64,000 nucleotides of DNA from Belnapia rosea (GTDB lineage: Bacteria > Pseudomonadota > Alphaproteobacteria > Acetobacterales > Acetobacteraceae), in assembly GCF_900101615.1 (NCBI RefSeq), contig NZ_FMZX01000003.1, positions 248,001 to 312,000 of the forward strand, written 5' to 3'. The notes beneath the pieces are model-generated. The model was not told the DNA's origin. It was given only the letters and a program-made list of their open reading frames with translations, and ran no database searches. The position numbers and the translations under genes are program-made. Positions 27,965 through 36,631 of this stretch are shown here, one piece after another. The first letter of the stretch is position 1. Each line of letters starts with the position of its first letter.

Positions 27965-28005
27965 CGCCGAAGCCGCCTTTTTCGTTCGAATTTGGTTGAT
28001 GGAGG

Positions 28006-28031
28006 GGCCTCGCAGCCATGGCTGCGAGGCC
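28006..28031 (+). terminator. Intrinsic terminator after the amino-acid binding protein
   Basis: A perfect 26-base palindrome (GGCCTCGCAGCC and its reverse complement around a central AT) is followed by TTTCT. It lies about 40 bases after the stop codon at 27964. The hairpin is strong; the T-run is short. Confidence 0.7.
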
Positions 28032-28099
28032 TTTCTGTTGGGCCTGCGCACCGCCGGCCGACCAATTTGCAACCTGAACCGTTCTGACCTCTTGCCGCA

Positions 28100-28118
28100 A
28101 ATGCGAATCAGTCGCATT
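28100..28118. promoter_or_regulatory. Fur-like 19-bp palindrome upstream of the TonB receptor
   Basis: AATGCGAATCAGTCGCATT consists of perfect 7-base arms (AATGCGA/TCGCATT) around ATCAG. Length and position, about 40-60 bases before a siderophore receptor start, suit an iron regulator (Fur or Irr) operator. The match to a specific consensus is from memory, so the regulator is inferred. Confidence 0.5.
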
Positions 28119-28158
28119 AACGGCATGAACGGCCTGTCATCCAGGCCTTACGTCAACC

Positions 28159-30318
28159 ATGCCGGGATCAGATGGAATGCGACCCATCCCAACCATGCGG
28201 GCCTCCGCCCTGCTTGCCGCCGCGCTGCTCGCCCTGCCCGCCGTCGCGCAGGAGGCCGCGGTGCAACTGCCCATCCTCGATGTGGAGGGCAGCGGAGAGA
28301 CCGCCCGTGGGCCAGTTCCCGGCTATGTCGCGCGACGCAGCGCGACCGGCACCAAGACCGACACGCCGCTGGTCGAGACGCCGCAATCGATCTCCGTCAT
28401 CACGCGGGACCAGCTCGAGACACAGAATGTCCGCACCATCGTCGAGGCCTTGCGCTACAGTCCGGGCGGCTTCTCCTCGAGCTTCGACACGCGCGGCGAG
28501 TATTTCTCCGTGCGCGGCTTCACCGCCGACATCTACCTCGACGGCCTTCGCGTCCCCACCGTGGCACCGGCCTATGGCTTCCGCATCGAACCCTGGGGGA
28601 TGGAGCGGGTCGAGCTGCTGCGCGGCACCAGCTCGGCGCTCTACGGCCAGGCCAATCTCGGCGGCATCGTCAACGCCATCAGCAAAGTGCCGCAGCCGGA
28701 CCAGGTCAACCAGGTCGCGTTCCAGGGCGGCAGCTTCAACCGCTTGCAGGGCGCCTTCGATGTCGGTGGCCGGCTCAACGAGGACGGCTCCCTGCTCTGG
28801 CGCCTCAACGGGCTGGTGCGGGACTCCGACACCTTCGTCGATGGCGGGCGCGACAACCGCATCTACCTCGCGCCCTCGCTCACCTGGCGGCCGAGCGCCC
28901 AGACCAGCGTGACCTTCCTCGCCAGCTACATGCGGGACGATACGGGCATCACCGGCCAGTGGCTGCCGCCGCAGGGGACCGTGCTGCCGAACCCGAATGG
29001 GCGCATCCGCGTTGGCCGCGCCACCGGCGAGCCGGACTGGGACCGCTACCGCAAGAGCCAATACGGCATCGGCTACATCCTCGAGCACCGGCCGAACGAG
29101 GACTGGACACTGCGCCAGACCATGCGCGCCACCTATCAGGAGATCGACTACAACACGATCTATGCGAATGGCTACAGCCCGGCGACGCAGCAGCGGGTGG
29201 TGCAGCGCGTGGCGAACACGGTGCGGCCGATCTACTACTCCTTCGCGCTCGACAACCAGGCGGAGCGGCGCTTCAGCACCGGGCCGCTGGAGCACACCGC
29301 GCTGGCCGGCCTCGACCTGCGGCTGCTGCATGCGAATACGCGGAGCTACCTGGCGAATGCCCGGTCACTCGATGTCTATGCGCCGGTCTATGGCATCGGC
29401 CTTCCGACGCTGCCGCGCGGTGCCACCTCGGCCACATTGACCGACCAGATGCAGCAACAGATCGGCCTCTATGCGCAGGACCAGATCCGCCTCGACCGCT
29501 GGATCCTGACGCTGACGGGCCGGCAGGACTGGGCGGATACCGGCACCAGCAACCAGGTGACAGGCCGCAACTCCAGCCAGCGCGATGCCGCCTTCACCGG
29601 CCGTGCCGCGCTGCTCTACGCCTTCGATTCCGGCGTCTCGCCCTATGTCAGCTACGCGACCTCCTTCCTGCCCGCCATTGGCACCTATGCGCCGGCGCGC
29701 GGCGGCGGGGCCTTCCGCCCGACGACCGGCGAGCAGGTGGAGGCCGGCGTGAAATACCAGCCGCCCGGCTCCAACAGCCTCATCAGCGGCGCGCTCTTTG
29801 AGTTGACGCAGCAGAACGTGGCAACGACGGATACGCTGAACCCGACCTACAGCATCCAGACCGGCGAGGTTCGCGTGCGCGGGGCGGAGCTGGAAGCACG
29901 GGCCAATCTCTTCCCCGGCTTCAACCTGATCGCCGCCTTCACCGTCCAGGATGCGGAGGTGACCAGGAGCACGACCGCCTCACTCGGCCGCCGCCCGGCC
30001 GCGGTGCCGAACCACATGGCCTCGCTCTGGGGCGACTATACCTGGCGGGTGACGGACGACCTGTCCTTCGGCCTTGGCGGCGGCGTGCGCTACATCGGCA
30101 ATACCCTTGGCAACAACACGCCCTCGGCCAGCGCGCCCATCTTCCATGTGCCGAGCTACACGCTGTTCGACGGCATGGCGCGCGCCGATTGGAAGCAGTG
30201 GCGGCTGATGGTGAACGCGCAGAACCTTGGCAATGAACGCTACGTGCAGGCCTGCCAGGGCAGCTGCTACTATGGCTCCGGCCGGGCCGTCTACGCGACG
30301 CTCGCCTATCGCTGGTAA
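28159..30318 (+). CDS. TonB-dependent siderophore receptor
   Basis: Up to 719 aa. A signal peptide (RASALLAAALLALPAVAQ) begins just after a third in-frame Met, so the true start may be 28177 or 28195. The plug domain shows TPQSISVITRDQLETQN, YSPGGFSSSFDTRGEYFSVR and DGLRVPTVAPAYG, the FhuE/Fiu/FoxA type order, then the 22-strand barrel ending YATLAYRW with the C-terminal aromatic. It imports ferric siderophore using TonB energy. No ExbBD, FecIR or siderophore biosynthesis genes are adjacent. A Fur-like palindrome precedes it. Confidence 0.92.
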   Translation: MPGSDGMRPIPTMRASALLAAALLALPAVAQEAAVQLPILDVEGSGETARGPVPGYVARRSATGTKTDTPLVETPQSISVITRDQLETQNVRTIVEALRYSPGGFSSSFDTRGEYFSVRGFTADIYLDGLRVPTVAPAYGFRIEPWGMERVELLRGTSSALYGQANLGGIVNAISKVPQPDQVNQVAFQGGSFNRLQGAFDVGGRLNEDGSLLWRLNGLVRDSDTFVDGGRDNRIYLAPSLTWRPSAQTSVTFLASYMRDDTGITGQWLPPQGTVLPNPNGRIRVGRATGEPDWDRYRKSQYGIGYILEHRPNEDWTLRQTMRATYQEIDYNTIYANGYSPATQQRVVQRVANTVRPIYYSFALDNQAERRFSTGPLEHTALAGLDLRLLHANTRSYLANARSLDVYAPVYGIGLPTLPRGATSATLTDQMQQQIGLYAQDQIRLDRWILTLTGRQDWADTGTSNQVTGRNSSQRDAAFTGRAALLYAFDSGVSPYVSYATSFLPAIGTYAPARGGGAFRPTTGEQVEAGVKYQPPGSNSLISGALFELTQQNVATTDTLNPTYSIQTGEVRVRGAELEARANLFPGFNLIAAFTVQDAEVTRSTTASLGRRPAAVPNHMASLWGDYTWRVTDDLSFGLGGGVRYIGNTLGNNTPSASAPIFHVPSYTLFDGMARADWKQWRLMVNAQNLGNERYVQACQGSCYYGSGRAVYATLAYRW

Positions 30319-30332
30319 AGGCGAAGCCGCCG

Positions 30333-30761
30333 ATGCCGGACAGCTCATCCGCCGTCACCAAGGCGATCGGCAGCGATGCGCTGGTGCTGAGGATCAGCCA
30401 GGATGCCTAAACGGCAACGCCCGGTAGACCCATCAGCGTCGATGGCCAGCAGATCGGTGGCGTGCTGACGGCCAGCGCCTCCCACACCGCGGGACAGGAC
30501 GATATCGCCACCATGAAGGGCAACTGGTCTGCCGTCAGCCACAAGCTGACGGTCAGGTTCCTGAACGATGAGTATGGCGGCAGCGCGGCCACCGACCGGA
30601 CCCTGCATGCCAGCGGCATCACCTGCAACGGCGTGGAGCTGGCGAAGAGCACCGCCGACCTGACCCGGAACGGCCCTGTCGGCTTCACCTTCGCCGATAC
30701 CGGCACGGCGGCGAATGCCGCATGCTGTTCGCCCGACGCGGCGGCGCCGCGGACGGGCTAG
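30333..30761 (+). pseudogene. Broken carbohydrate-binding-domain protein (CBM60-like)
   Basis: In one frame from ATG 30333 the sequence reads SDALVLRISQDA, then an in-frame TAA at 30408, a scrambled stretch, then ISVDGQQIGGVLTASASH, DDIATMKGNWSAVSHKLTV and FLNDEYGGSAATDRTLHASG. This is the repeated pattern of calcium-dependent carbohydrate-binding modules found in secreted RTX-like proteins. Only one module remains, with a nonsense codon and local disruption. No catalytic or export partner is adjacent. Confidence 0.65.
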
Positions 30762-31708
30762 TCCCGCCAGGGGTGCCGCGCCCAGAGGGCTTGGTACTTC
30801 TCGCGCAGCGCGGTGAGTTCGCCGAGATACTCATCCGGGCCGAGGAAGCGGAGCGGCAGCGCCTGCTGCTCCGCGCTGGTCTGGAATTCCGCCTCCTCGA
30901 CCACGCGGCGGACGGCGAGGGAAAGGCGCTGCAGTATGGCGGACGGCAGCCCGGCGGGTGCCGCCATGCCCCGCATCGAACCCTCCACCACGTCGAAGCC
31001 GGCCTCGCGGAAGGTCGGAATCTCGGGCGCCACATCGGTCCGGCGTTCGCCCATCTGGCCGAGCATGCGCAGGAGCCCCTGCCGGCTCTCATGCACGCCC
31101 TCGGCGACATTCATCGAGGCGATGGCGATGGTCCGGCCGATCAGCGCCTGTTTCACCTGGGCGCTGCCACCATAGGGCACGTGAAGCAGGCGGATGCCGG
31201 CCAGGCGTTCCAGGGCCAGCACCGCGAGATGATCGTCGGAGCCGATGCCGGTGCTGCCGTAGCTGATCGTCTCCGGCTGCGCCCGGGCCGCGGCGATGAC
31301 ATCGGCCAGGCTGCGATAGGGGCTGTCGGTCAGCACGTAGAAGGCGCCAGGATCGTCCACGATATTGCCGATCAGCGTGAAGTCCTCGAGCCGGAAGCGG
31401 GTGCGCCGCTCGATCGGCAGGGTGACAATATGCGGCGTGTTGATGAAGCCGATGGTCAGCCCATCCGGCTTGGCGCGCGCCAGCTCGGTGAAGCCGATCT
31501 CGCCGCCGGCGCCGGGCCGGTTCACCACCACGACGGGCTGGCCCAGCTCGCGTTCGAGGAAGCGGGCGATGGTGCGGGCCGCAAGGTCCGTCCCGCCGCC
31601 GGCGGCGAAGGCCACCACCATGGAGAGTGGCTTGTCGGGCCACTCCGCCCGGGCCGGCCGGGCCAGGATGAGAGCCGGGGCGGCCAGCAGGTGACGGCGT
31701 TGCAGCAT
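30758..31708 (-). CDS. TTT-family (Bug) periplasmic substrate-binding protein, copy 2
   Basis: 316 aa with an N-terminal signal (MLQRRHLLAAPALILARPARA). It contains PLSMVVAFAAGGGTDLAART, NRPGAGGEIGFTELARAKP and VVEGSMRGMAAPAGLP. Similarity to the protein at 25385-26356 runs along the whole length, so they are paralogues. It also lacks TctA/TctB partners. Its last codons overlap the end of the carbohydrate-binding pseudogene on the other strand. Confidence 0.88.
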   Translation of the reverse strand: MLQRRHLLAAPALILARPARAEWPDKPLSMVVAFAAGGGTDLAARTIARFLERELGQPVVVVNRPGAGGEIGFTELARAKPDGLTIGFINTPHIVTLPIERRTRFRLEDFTLIGNIVDDPGAFYVLTDSPYRSLADVIAAARAQPETISYGSTGIGSDDHLAVLALERLAGIRLLHVPYGGSAQVKQALIGRTIAIASMNVAEGVHESRQGLLRMLGQMGERRTDVAPEIPTFREAGFDVVEGSMRGMAAPAGLPSAILQRLSLAVRRVVEEAEFQTSAEQQALPLRFLGPDEYLGELTALREKYQALWARHPWRD

Positions 31709-31782
31709 CGGTGTTCCCCGAATTGGCGAAGGCCGGCGAGTGTCCCCGCCGGCCTTCGATCCCGCAAGCTGCGATGCCGCGA

Positions 31783-32451
31783 TCAGTCGGCGGCGAGCGC
31801 CATCCGGCTGCGGTTCATTCGGCTGTTCACATGGTCCTCCGCCATGTCGACAACACGCTCGGTTTCCTCGGGCGTGAAGACATGACCGGCGCCCGGCATC
31901 ACACGGTAGTCGATGGTGATGCCGCGCTGCGTGTTGAGCTTGTCGACCAGCTTCTTCACCGAGGACTCCGGCACCAGCTCATCCGCCGCACCGTGCAGGA
32001 TGAGGCCGTTGCAGGGGCAGGGGGCGAGGAAGCCGAAGTCGTAATGGCTGGCCGGCGCGCTGATGGAGACGAAGCCGCCCATCTCCGGCCGGCGCATCAG
32101 CAGCTGCATCCCAACATAGGCGCCGAAGGAATAGCCGGCGACCCAGAGGCTGTGGGAATTCGGGTTCACTGCCTGGAGGAAGTCGAGTGCCGAGGCGGCA
32201 TCGGAGATCTCGCCGATCCCGCCATCATAACGGCCCTGGCTCCGGCCGACCCCGCGGAAGTTGAAGCGGAGGACGGAGAAGCCCATGGCCTGGTAGCGCT
32301 GGTACAGAGCGTAAATCACCCGGTTGTTCATCGTTCCGCCATGCAGCGGATGCGGGTGCAGCAGGAGCGCGACCGGCGCATTGGCCTGCTTCGAATGGTG
32401 ATAGCGGCCTTCGAGCCGGCCGTCAGGGCCGGCGAACATGACCTCAGGCAT
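31783..32451 (-). CDS. Alpha/beta hydrolase
   Basis: 222 aa. HPHPLHGGTMNN (oxyanion region), LRFNFRGVGRSQG, the nucleophile elbow GYSFGAYVG (Ser), LHGAADELVPE (Asp) and GAGHVF (His) give a complete triad. It resembles the small alpha/beta hydrolases often found next to cysteine desulfurase genes in Rhodospirillales-type genomes. Substrate unknown. ATG at 32451 is used; it overlaps the stop of a candidate small gene upstream. Confidence 0.85.
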   Translation of the reverse strand: MPEVMFAGPDGRLEGRYHHSKQANAPVALLLHPHPLHGGTMNNRVIYALYQRYQAMGFSVLRFNFRGVGRSQGRYDGGIGEISDAASALDFLQAVNPNSHSLWVAGYSFGAYVGMQLLMRRPEMGGFVSISAPASHYDFGFLAPCPCNGLILHGAADELVPESSVKKLVDKLNTQRGITIDYRVMPGAGHVFTPEETERVVDMAEDHVNSRMNRSRMALAAD

Positions 32452-32683
32452 CGTCCCGTGGGTCCAATTCCGGTTGTGCCCTGCGCGTCTGGGCTGCCGA
32501 CGGGGTGGTGTACCAGCCCGCCGACAGGCCAAGCGCGCAAGGACGCTTGATGGGGAAGTCCTCGTTGGCCAGGGGCCAACCGCTCTCCATGTCCTGGTCC
32601 GCCCGTCCGGCCCAATAGTTGACCGGGCTGGTCGGACAAAATAGCCTGATCGATGCGACGCTCCCGGACGGGATGTGTTTCAT
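32444..32683 (-). CDS. Candidate 79-aa small protein upstream of the hydrolase
   Basis: The frame from ATG 32683 to TGA 32444 overlaps the hydrolase start by 8 bases, an arrangement typical of coupled genes. The protein has balanced composition, three Trp in NYWAGR, SGWPL and AGWYT, and mostly G/C third positions. GGAGA lies 12-16 bases before the ATG, which is far for a ribosome site. No family recognised. It may be only a chance frame. Confidence 0.35.
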   Translation of the reverse strand: MKHIPSGSVASIRLFCPTSPVNYWAGRADQDMESGWPLANEDFPIKRPCALGLSAGWYTTPSAAQTRRAQPELDPRDDA

Positions 32684-32863
32684 CGCGCAGCTACGTCTCC
32701 GGTTCATGGTCGGCAACCCCGGACAGTCTCCCTGATCCGAGGGTGACGGGAATATAGGCACCTGACTCCGAGTTTCATAACGGATTCAAGGCATGCCCCC
32801 CATGTTCCTGCGTCGGGGCCCGGTGCAACACAGCCAGAGCGCCCGTAAAAAGAGGGTTATGCA
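32684..32863. other. Intergenic region before iscR
   Basis: About 180 bases, less GC-rich than surrounding genes, expected to hold the iscR promoter. I could not place a -35/-10 pair or an IscR site with confidence. AGAGGG at the iscR end serves as its ribosome site. Confidence 0.4.
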
Positions 32864-33346
32864 ATGCGACTTTCTACCCGTGGTCGCTATGCCGTCATGG
32901 CCATGGTCGAACTCGCAGCGCGGCAGTGGGGGTGCGAAGCCGCTGGAAGGGTTGCGAATCCCATGCCGCGGCCAGTTTCCCTGGCGGATATCGCGGGTGC
33001 CCAATTGCTCTCGGTCGCCTATCTCGAACAATTGTTCGGACATCTTCGCCGCGCCGGTCTCGTTGCATCCGCGCGCGGCCCGGGCGGCGGCTACCGGTTG
33101 GCCCGGCCACCGGAGGAGATCGCGGTTGCTGCCATCGTCGATGCTGTCGATGAGCCGCTGCGGGCCACCCGTTGCGAGGAGGGCTCACCCGGCTGCCTGG
33201 CAGGGCAGCGCTGCCTCACCCATGACCTTTGGGAAGAACTCGGCGAGCAGATCCGCCTTTTCCTGCAGCATGTCACCCTGGCCGATGTCATCGCCGGGCG
33301 GATCGCCGGGCGAGCCAACACCCCGCGGGTGCAGGTAGCGGAATGA
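32864..33346 (+). CDS. iscR: IscR-type Rrf2 family regulator
   Basis: 160 aa. The N-terminal winged helix begins MRLSTRGRYAVMAMVELA and contains LLSVAYLEQLFGHLRRAGLV and ARGPGGGYRLARPPEEI. Three Cys and a His (C-x6-C-x5-C-x2-H in CEEGSPGCLAGQRCLTHDLW) are the [2Fe-2S] ligands of IscR. It senses Fe-S status and controls Fe-S genes. It leads the operon; its TGA overlaps the following desulfurase ATG (ATGA). Confidence 0.93.
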   Translation: MRLSTRGRYAVMAMVELAARQWGCEAAGRVANPMPRPVSLADIAGAQLLSVAYLEQLFGHLRRAGLVASARGPGGGYRLARPPEEIAVAAIVDAVDEPLRATRCEEGSPGCLAGQRCLTHDLWEELGEQIRLFLQHVTLADVIAGRIAGRANTPRVQVAE

Positions 33347-34419
33347 CCCTCTATTGCGATGCGAACGCGACCGAGCCTCTGCGGCCCGCGGCCCGGGCGG
33401 CGGTGATCGCGGCGTTGGACATGGGCGGCAACCCTTCCGCCGTGCATGGCGCCGGCCGGGCGGCCCGCCGCCGCCTGGAGGAAGCACGGGAGGCATTGGC
33501 CAGGCGCTTCGGGGCGCGGCCGGGCGATGTGGTCTTCACCGGCGGCGGGACGGAGGCGAATGCGCTCGCCATCCATGGCCTCGGCCGGGGCAGGCGGGTG
33601 CTGGTCGGGGCGACCGAGCATCCGGCCGTGCTGGCGGCGGCGGGGCCTGGGGCGACCTCCATCCCGGTGCTGGAGGATGGGCAAGTGGATCTGGAGGTGC
33701 TGAAGGGGCTGCTGGCCGAGGGGCCGCCCGCGCTGGTCTGCCTGATGGCCGCCAACAACGAGACGGGGGTCCTGCACCCGGTCGCTGCGGTGGCGGCGCT
33801 CTGCCAGGCGCATGGCGCCCTTCTCCATATGGATGCGGTACAGGCCGCGGGGCGTATCCCACTGCCCCAAGGCGCCGATAGCTGGGCGATCTCCGGCCAC
33901 AAGCTCGGCGGGCCGCCGGGTGCGGGGGCGCTGCTGCTCCGGCCTGGGCTCGACCTGCCGGCGCTGATCGCGGGCGGGGGGCAGGAGCGCGGCAGGCGGG
34001 GTGGGACCGAGCCCTTGCCGGCCATTGCCGGCCTCGCCGCCGCACTGGCGGAGCCGGACGAGGCCGGGCGGCTGGCCGCGCTGCGCGACCGGATCGAGGC
34101 GGGCCTGGGCGGCGAGGCCATCATCGCCGGTGCCGGAGCACCGCGCCTGCCGAATACCTCCTGCATCATCCTCCCCGGCGTCCCGGCCGAGACGCAGGTG
34201 ATCGCCCTCGACCTCGCCGGCGTGCGCGTCTCGGCCGGGGCGGCCTGCTCCTCGGGCAAGGTGGCCCGGAGCCCGGTGCTGGCGGCGATGGGTCTCGGCC
34301 CGCTCGCCGGCTGCGGCATCCGCGTCTCGCTGCCCTGGAATGCGCCCGAGGATGCGGCGGAGCGCTTCCTCGAGGCATGGTCTGCCATGCGCCGGCGCCT
34401 CTCCAAAAGTGCCGCCTGA
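33343..34419 (+). CDS. Cysteine desulfurase, NifS-like (first copy)
   Basis: 358 aa PLP-dependent enzyme converting cysteine to alanine with a persulfide. YCDANATEPLRPAA, FTGGGTEANALAIHG, ATEHPAVL, the PLP Lys in SGHKLGGPPGAGALLLR, and the Cys loop GAACSSGKV are present. It is shorter and more divergent than its neighbour, e.g. DANAT instead of DNHAT. The second desulfurase follows after 17 bases. The pair may have different acceptors. Confidence 0.9.
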   Translation: MTLYCDANATEPLRPAARAAVIAALDMGGNPSAVHGAGRAARRRLEEAREALARRFGARPGDVVFTGGGTEANALAIHGLGRGRRVLVGATEHPAVLAAAGPGATSIPVLEDGQVDLEVLKGLLAEGPPALVCLMAANNETGVLHPVAAVAALCQAHGALLHMDAVQAAGRIPLPQGADSWAISGHKLGGPPGAGALLLRPGLDLPALIAGGGQERGRRGGTEPLPAIAGLAAALAEPDEAGRLAALRDRIEAGLGGEAIIAGAGAPRLPNTSCIILPGVPAETQVIALDLAGVRVSAGAACSSGKVARSPVLAAMGLGPLAGCGIRVSLPWNAPEDAAERFLEAWSAMRRRLSKSAA

Positions 34420-34436
34420 GGCCCCACCATGGGGTG

Positions 34437-35612
34437 ATGCGCCCGAACCGCCCCGTCTATCTCGACAACCACGCCACCACGCCGCTCGACCCGCGGGTGC
34501 TGGCCGCCATGCGGCCCTGGTGGGAGGAGAATTTCGCCAACCCCCATAGCGTCGAGCACGCCATGGGGCGGGAGGCCGAGGAGGCGGTGGAGGCGGCGCG
34601 GGCCGAGCTGGCCGGGCTGATCGGCGCCGAGGCACGGGAGATCGTGCTGACCTCGGGCGCGACCGAGGCCAACAACCTCGCCATCAAAGGCGCCGCCCGC
34701 TTCGCCGCAGGGCAGGGGACGGAGCGGCGGCGCGTCATCACCCTGGCCACCGAGCATAAATGCGTGCTGGAGAGCGTGCGGGATCTGGCCGCGGAGGGGT
34801 TCGAGCCGGTGGTGCTGCCGGTCGGGCCGGATGGGCTGCTCGATCTCGACCTGCTGCGGGAAGCGGTGGATGGCCGGACCCTGCTCGTCTCCGTCATGGC
34901 GGTGAACAACGAGATCGGGGTGGTGCAGGACCTCGAGGCCATCGGCGCGATCGCCAAGGCGGCCGGCGCCCTCTTCCATACCGATGCGGCGCAGGGAGTC
35001 GGGCGCATCCCGCTCGATGTGGAGGACATCCAGGCCGATCTGCTGTCGATGTCCGGCCACAAGATCTATGGGCCGAAGGGCATCGGCGCCCTCTATGTGC
35101 GGCGGCGGCCGCGCGTGCGGCTCGCGCCGCTCTTCTCCGGCGGGGGGCAGGAGCGGGGTCTGCGCTCCGGCACCTTGCCGGCGCCGCTGGTCGTCGGGCT
35201 CGGCGAGGCGGCGCGAGTGGCGGGCGTGGAGGCGATGCTGGATGCCGGGCGGATTGCCGGGCAACGTGACCGCTTCCTCGCTGCGCTACGGGCCGAGGTG
35301 CCGGAGATCCGGGTGAATGGCCATGCCGAGCGGCGCGTGGCGGGCAACCTCAACATCACCTTCCCCGGTGGAATCGATGCCCAGGCGCTGATGGCAGCGG
35401 CGCCCGAGGTCTGCGTCTCGACCGGCTCGGCCTGTTCCTCGGCGGCGATCGAGCCCTCCTATGTGCTCCGCGCACTCGGGATTCCGGAGGCGGAGGCACG
35501 CGCCACCTTGCGGATCGGGATCGGCCGCTTTACCTCGCCCGCAGATGTGGACCGGGCCGCGGCAGCGCTTGCCGCCGGCTGGCATGCGGCCGTGGCTGGA
35601 GCAAGCAGGTAG
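34437..35612 (+). CDS. iscS: Cysteine desulfurase IscS-type (second copy)
   Basis: 391 aa. [45 protein letters not shown], the PLP Lys in [17 protein letters not shown], and the active Cys loop [18 protein letters not shown] are those of IscS. It would supply sulfur to Fe-S assembly and to MnmA, encoded three genes downstream. Start ATG 34437 follows the first desulfurase stop by 17 bases. No iscU, iscA or hscBA is present in the window. Confidence 0.93.
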   Translation: MRPNRPVYLDNHATTPLDPRVLAAMRPWWEENFANPHSVEHAMGREAEEAVEAARAELAGLIGAEAREIVLTSGATEANNLAIKGAARFAAGQGTERRRVITLATEHKCVLESVRDLAAEGFEPVVLPVGPDGLLDLDLLREAVDGRTLLVSVMAVNNEIGVVQDLEAIGAIAKAAGALFHTDAAQGVGRIPLDVEDIQADLLSMSGHKIYGPKGIGALYVRRRPRVRLAPLFSGGGQERGLRSGTLPAPLVVGLGEAARVAGVEAMLDAGRIAGQRDRFLAALRAEVPEIRVNGHAERRVAGNLNITFPGGIDAQALMAAAPEVCVSTGSACSSAAIEPSYVLRALGIPEAEARATLRIGIGRFTSPADVDRAAAALAAGWHAAVAGASR

Positions 35613-35613
35613 A

Positions 35614-35943
35614 ATGCCCAAGATGACCTTCGTCGAGCGGGACGGCACCAGGCGGGAAGTCGAGGCACCGCTCGGCCTCTCGGTGCTGGAGATCGCGCAC
35701 AAGCATGGCGTCGATATCGAGGGCGCCTGCGAGGGCTCGCTCGCCTGCTCGACCTGCCACGTCGTCGTCGATGGCGGTTGGTTCAAGAAGCTTGCAGCGC
35801 CGACCGAGGACGAGGAGGACATGCTCGACCTCGCCTTCGACCTGCAGGAGACGAGCCGCCTCGGCTGCCAGATCATCATGACCGATGCGCTGGACGGGCT
35901 GGTGGTGAAGCTGCCCTCCGGCACCAGGAATGCCGGTGGCTGA
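35614..35943 (+). CDS. fdx: [2Fe-2S] ferredoxin, Isc type
   Basis: 109 aa adrenodoxin-like ferredoxin. Ligand motif [10 protein letters not shown] near residues 39-48 and a fourth Cys in RLGCQIIM match C-x5-C-x2-C...C. It would donate electrons during Fe-S assembly. It starts one base after the iscS stop. Confidence 0.93.
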   Translation: MPKMTFVERDGTRREVEAPLGLSVLEIAHKHGVDIEGACEGSLACSTCHVVVDGGWFKKLAAPTEDEEDMLDLAFDLQETSRLGCQIIMTDALDGLVVKLPSGTRNAGG

Positions 35944-36631
35944 TACTCCCTGGGCTGATTTCGGCGCTGAGGGCGGGCTGTTCCGGCGGCTGCGCGGAGC
36001 CTGCGCGGGCGATTGGGCGGCCTATACCTGGCATCCCTTCGTCCAGGGCCTCTCGGACGGGACGCTGCCGCTGGCGGCCTTCCGCCGCTACCTGATCCAG
36101 GACTACCTGTTCCTCATCCATTTCGCCCGGGCCAAGGCGCTGGCGGTCTTCAAGGCCGAGAGCATCCAGGCGATGCGCGACAAGACCGCCTCCATCGCCG
36201 CCATCCTGGCCGAGACGCAGCTGCATCTCGGCTACTGCGCCGGATGGGGCCTGTCGGAAGCCGAGGTGGTCGGCACGCCGGAGAGCGCGGAGACGGTGAG
36301 CTATACCCGATACGTCATCGATCGCGGCCTGGCGGGGGACATCCTCGACCTCGAAGTGGCGCTCGCGCCCTGCACCGTCGGCTATGGCGAGGTGGCCCTG
36401 CGGATACTGGCCGACCCGCACCGCATGCGGGAGGGCAACCCGTATCAGAGCTGGATCGACGCCTATGCGGCGCCGGACTACCAGGCGATGGCGCGGGCGG
36501 CGGCGCTCCGGATCGATGCTCTGGGCGAAAGCCATGGCGGCTCGCCCCGCTTCGCCATCCTCTCGGCCACCTTCGCCGAAGCGGCACGCCTGGAGGCGCG
36601 CTTTTGGCAGCAGGGGCTGGACGCAGCCTGA
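35930..36631 (+). CDS. tenA: TenA-family thiaminase II / aminopyrimidine aminohydrolase
   Basis: Up to 233 aa. [20 protein letters not shown] and [20 protein letters not shown] begin the TenA helical fold. The active-site Cys is probable in [15 protein letters not shown], and the C-terminal Glu region is [12 protein letters not shown]. The enzyme salvages hydroxymethylpyrimidine from degraded thiamine. It overlaps fdx by 14 bases. A GTG at 35936 is an alternative start. The gene for the Thi pathway itself is not here. Confidence 0.87.
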   Translation: MPVADTPWADFGAEGGLFRRLRGACAGDWAAYTWHPFVQGLSDGTLPLAAFRRYLIQDYLFLIHFARAKALAVFKAESIQAMRDKTASIAAILAETQLHLGYCAGWGLSEAEVVGTPESAETVSYTRYVIDRGLAGDILDLEVALAPCTVGYGEVALRILADPHRMREGNPYQSWIDAYAAPDYQAMARAAALRIDALGESHGGSPRFAILSATFAEAARLEARFWQQGLDAA

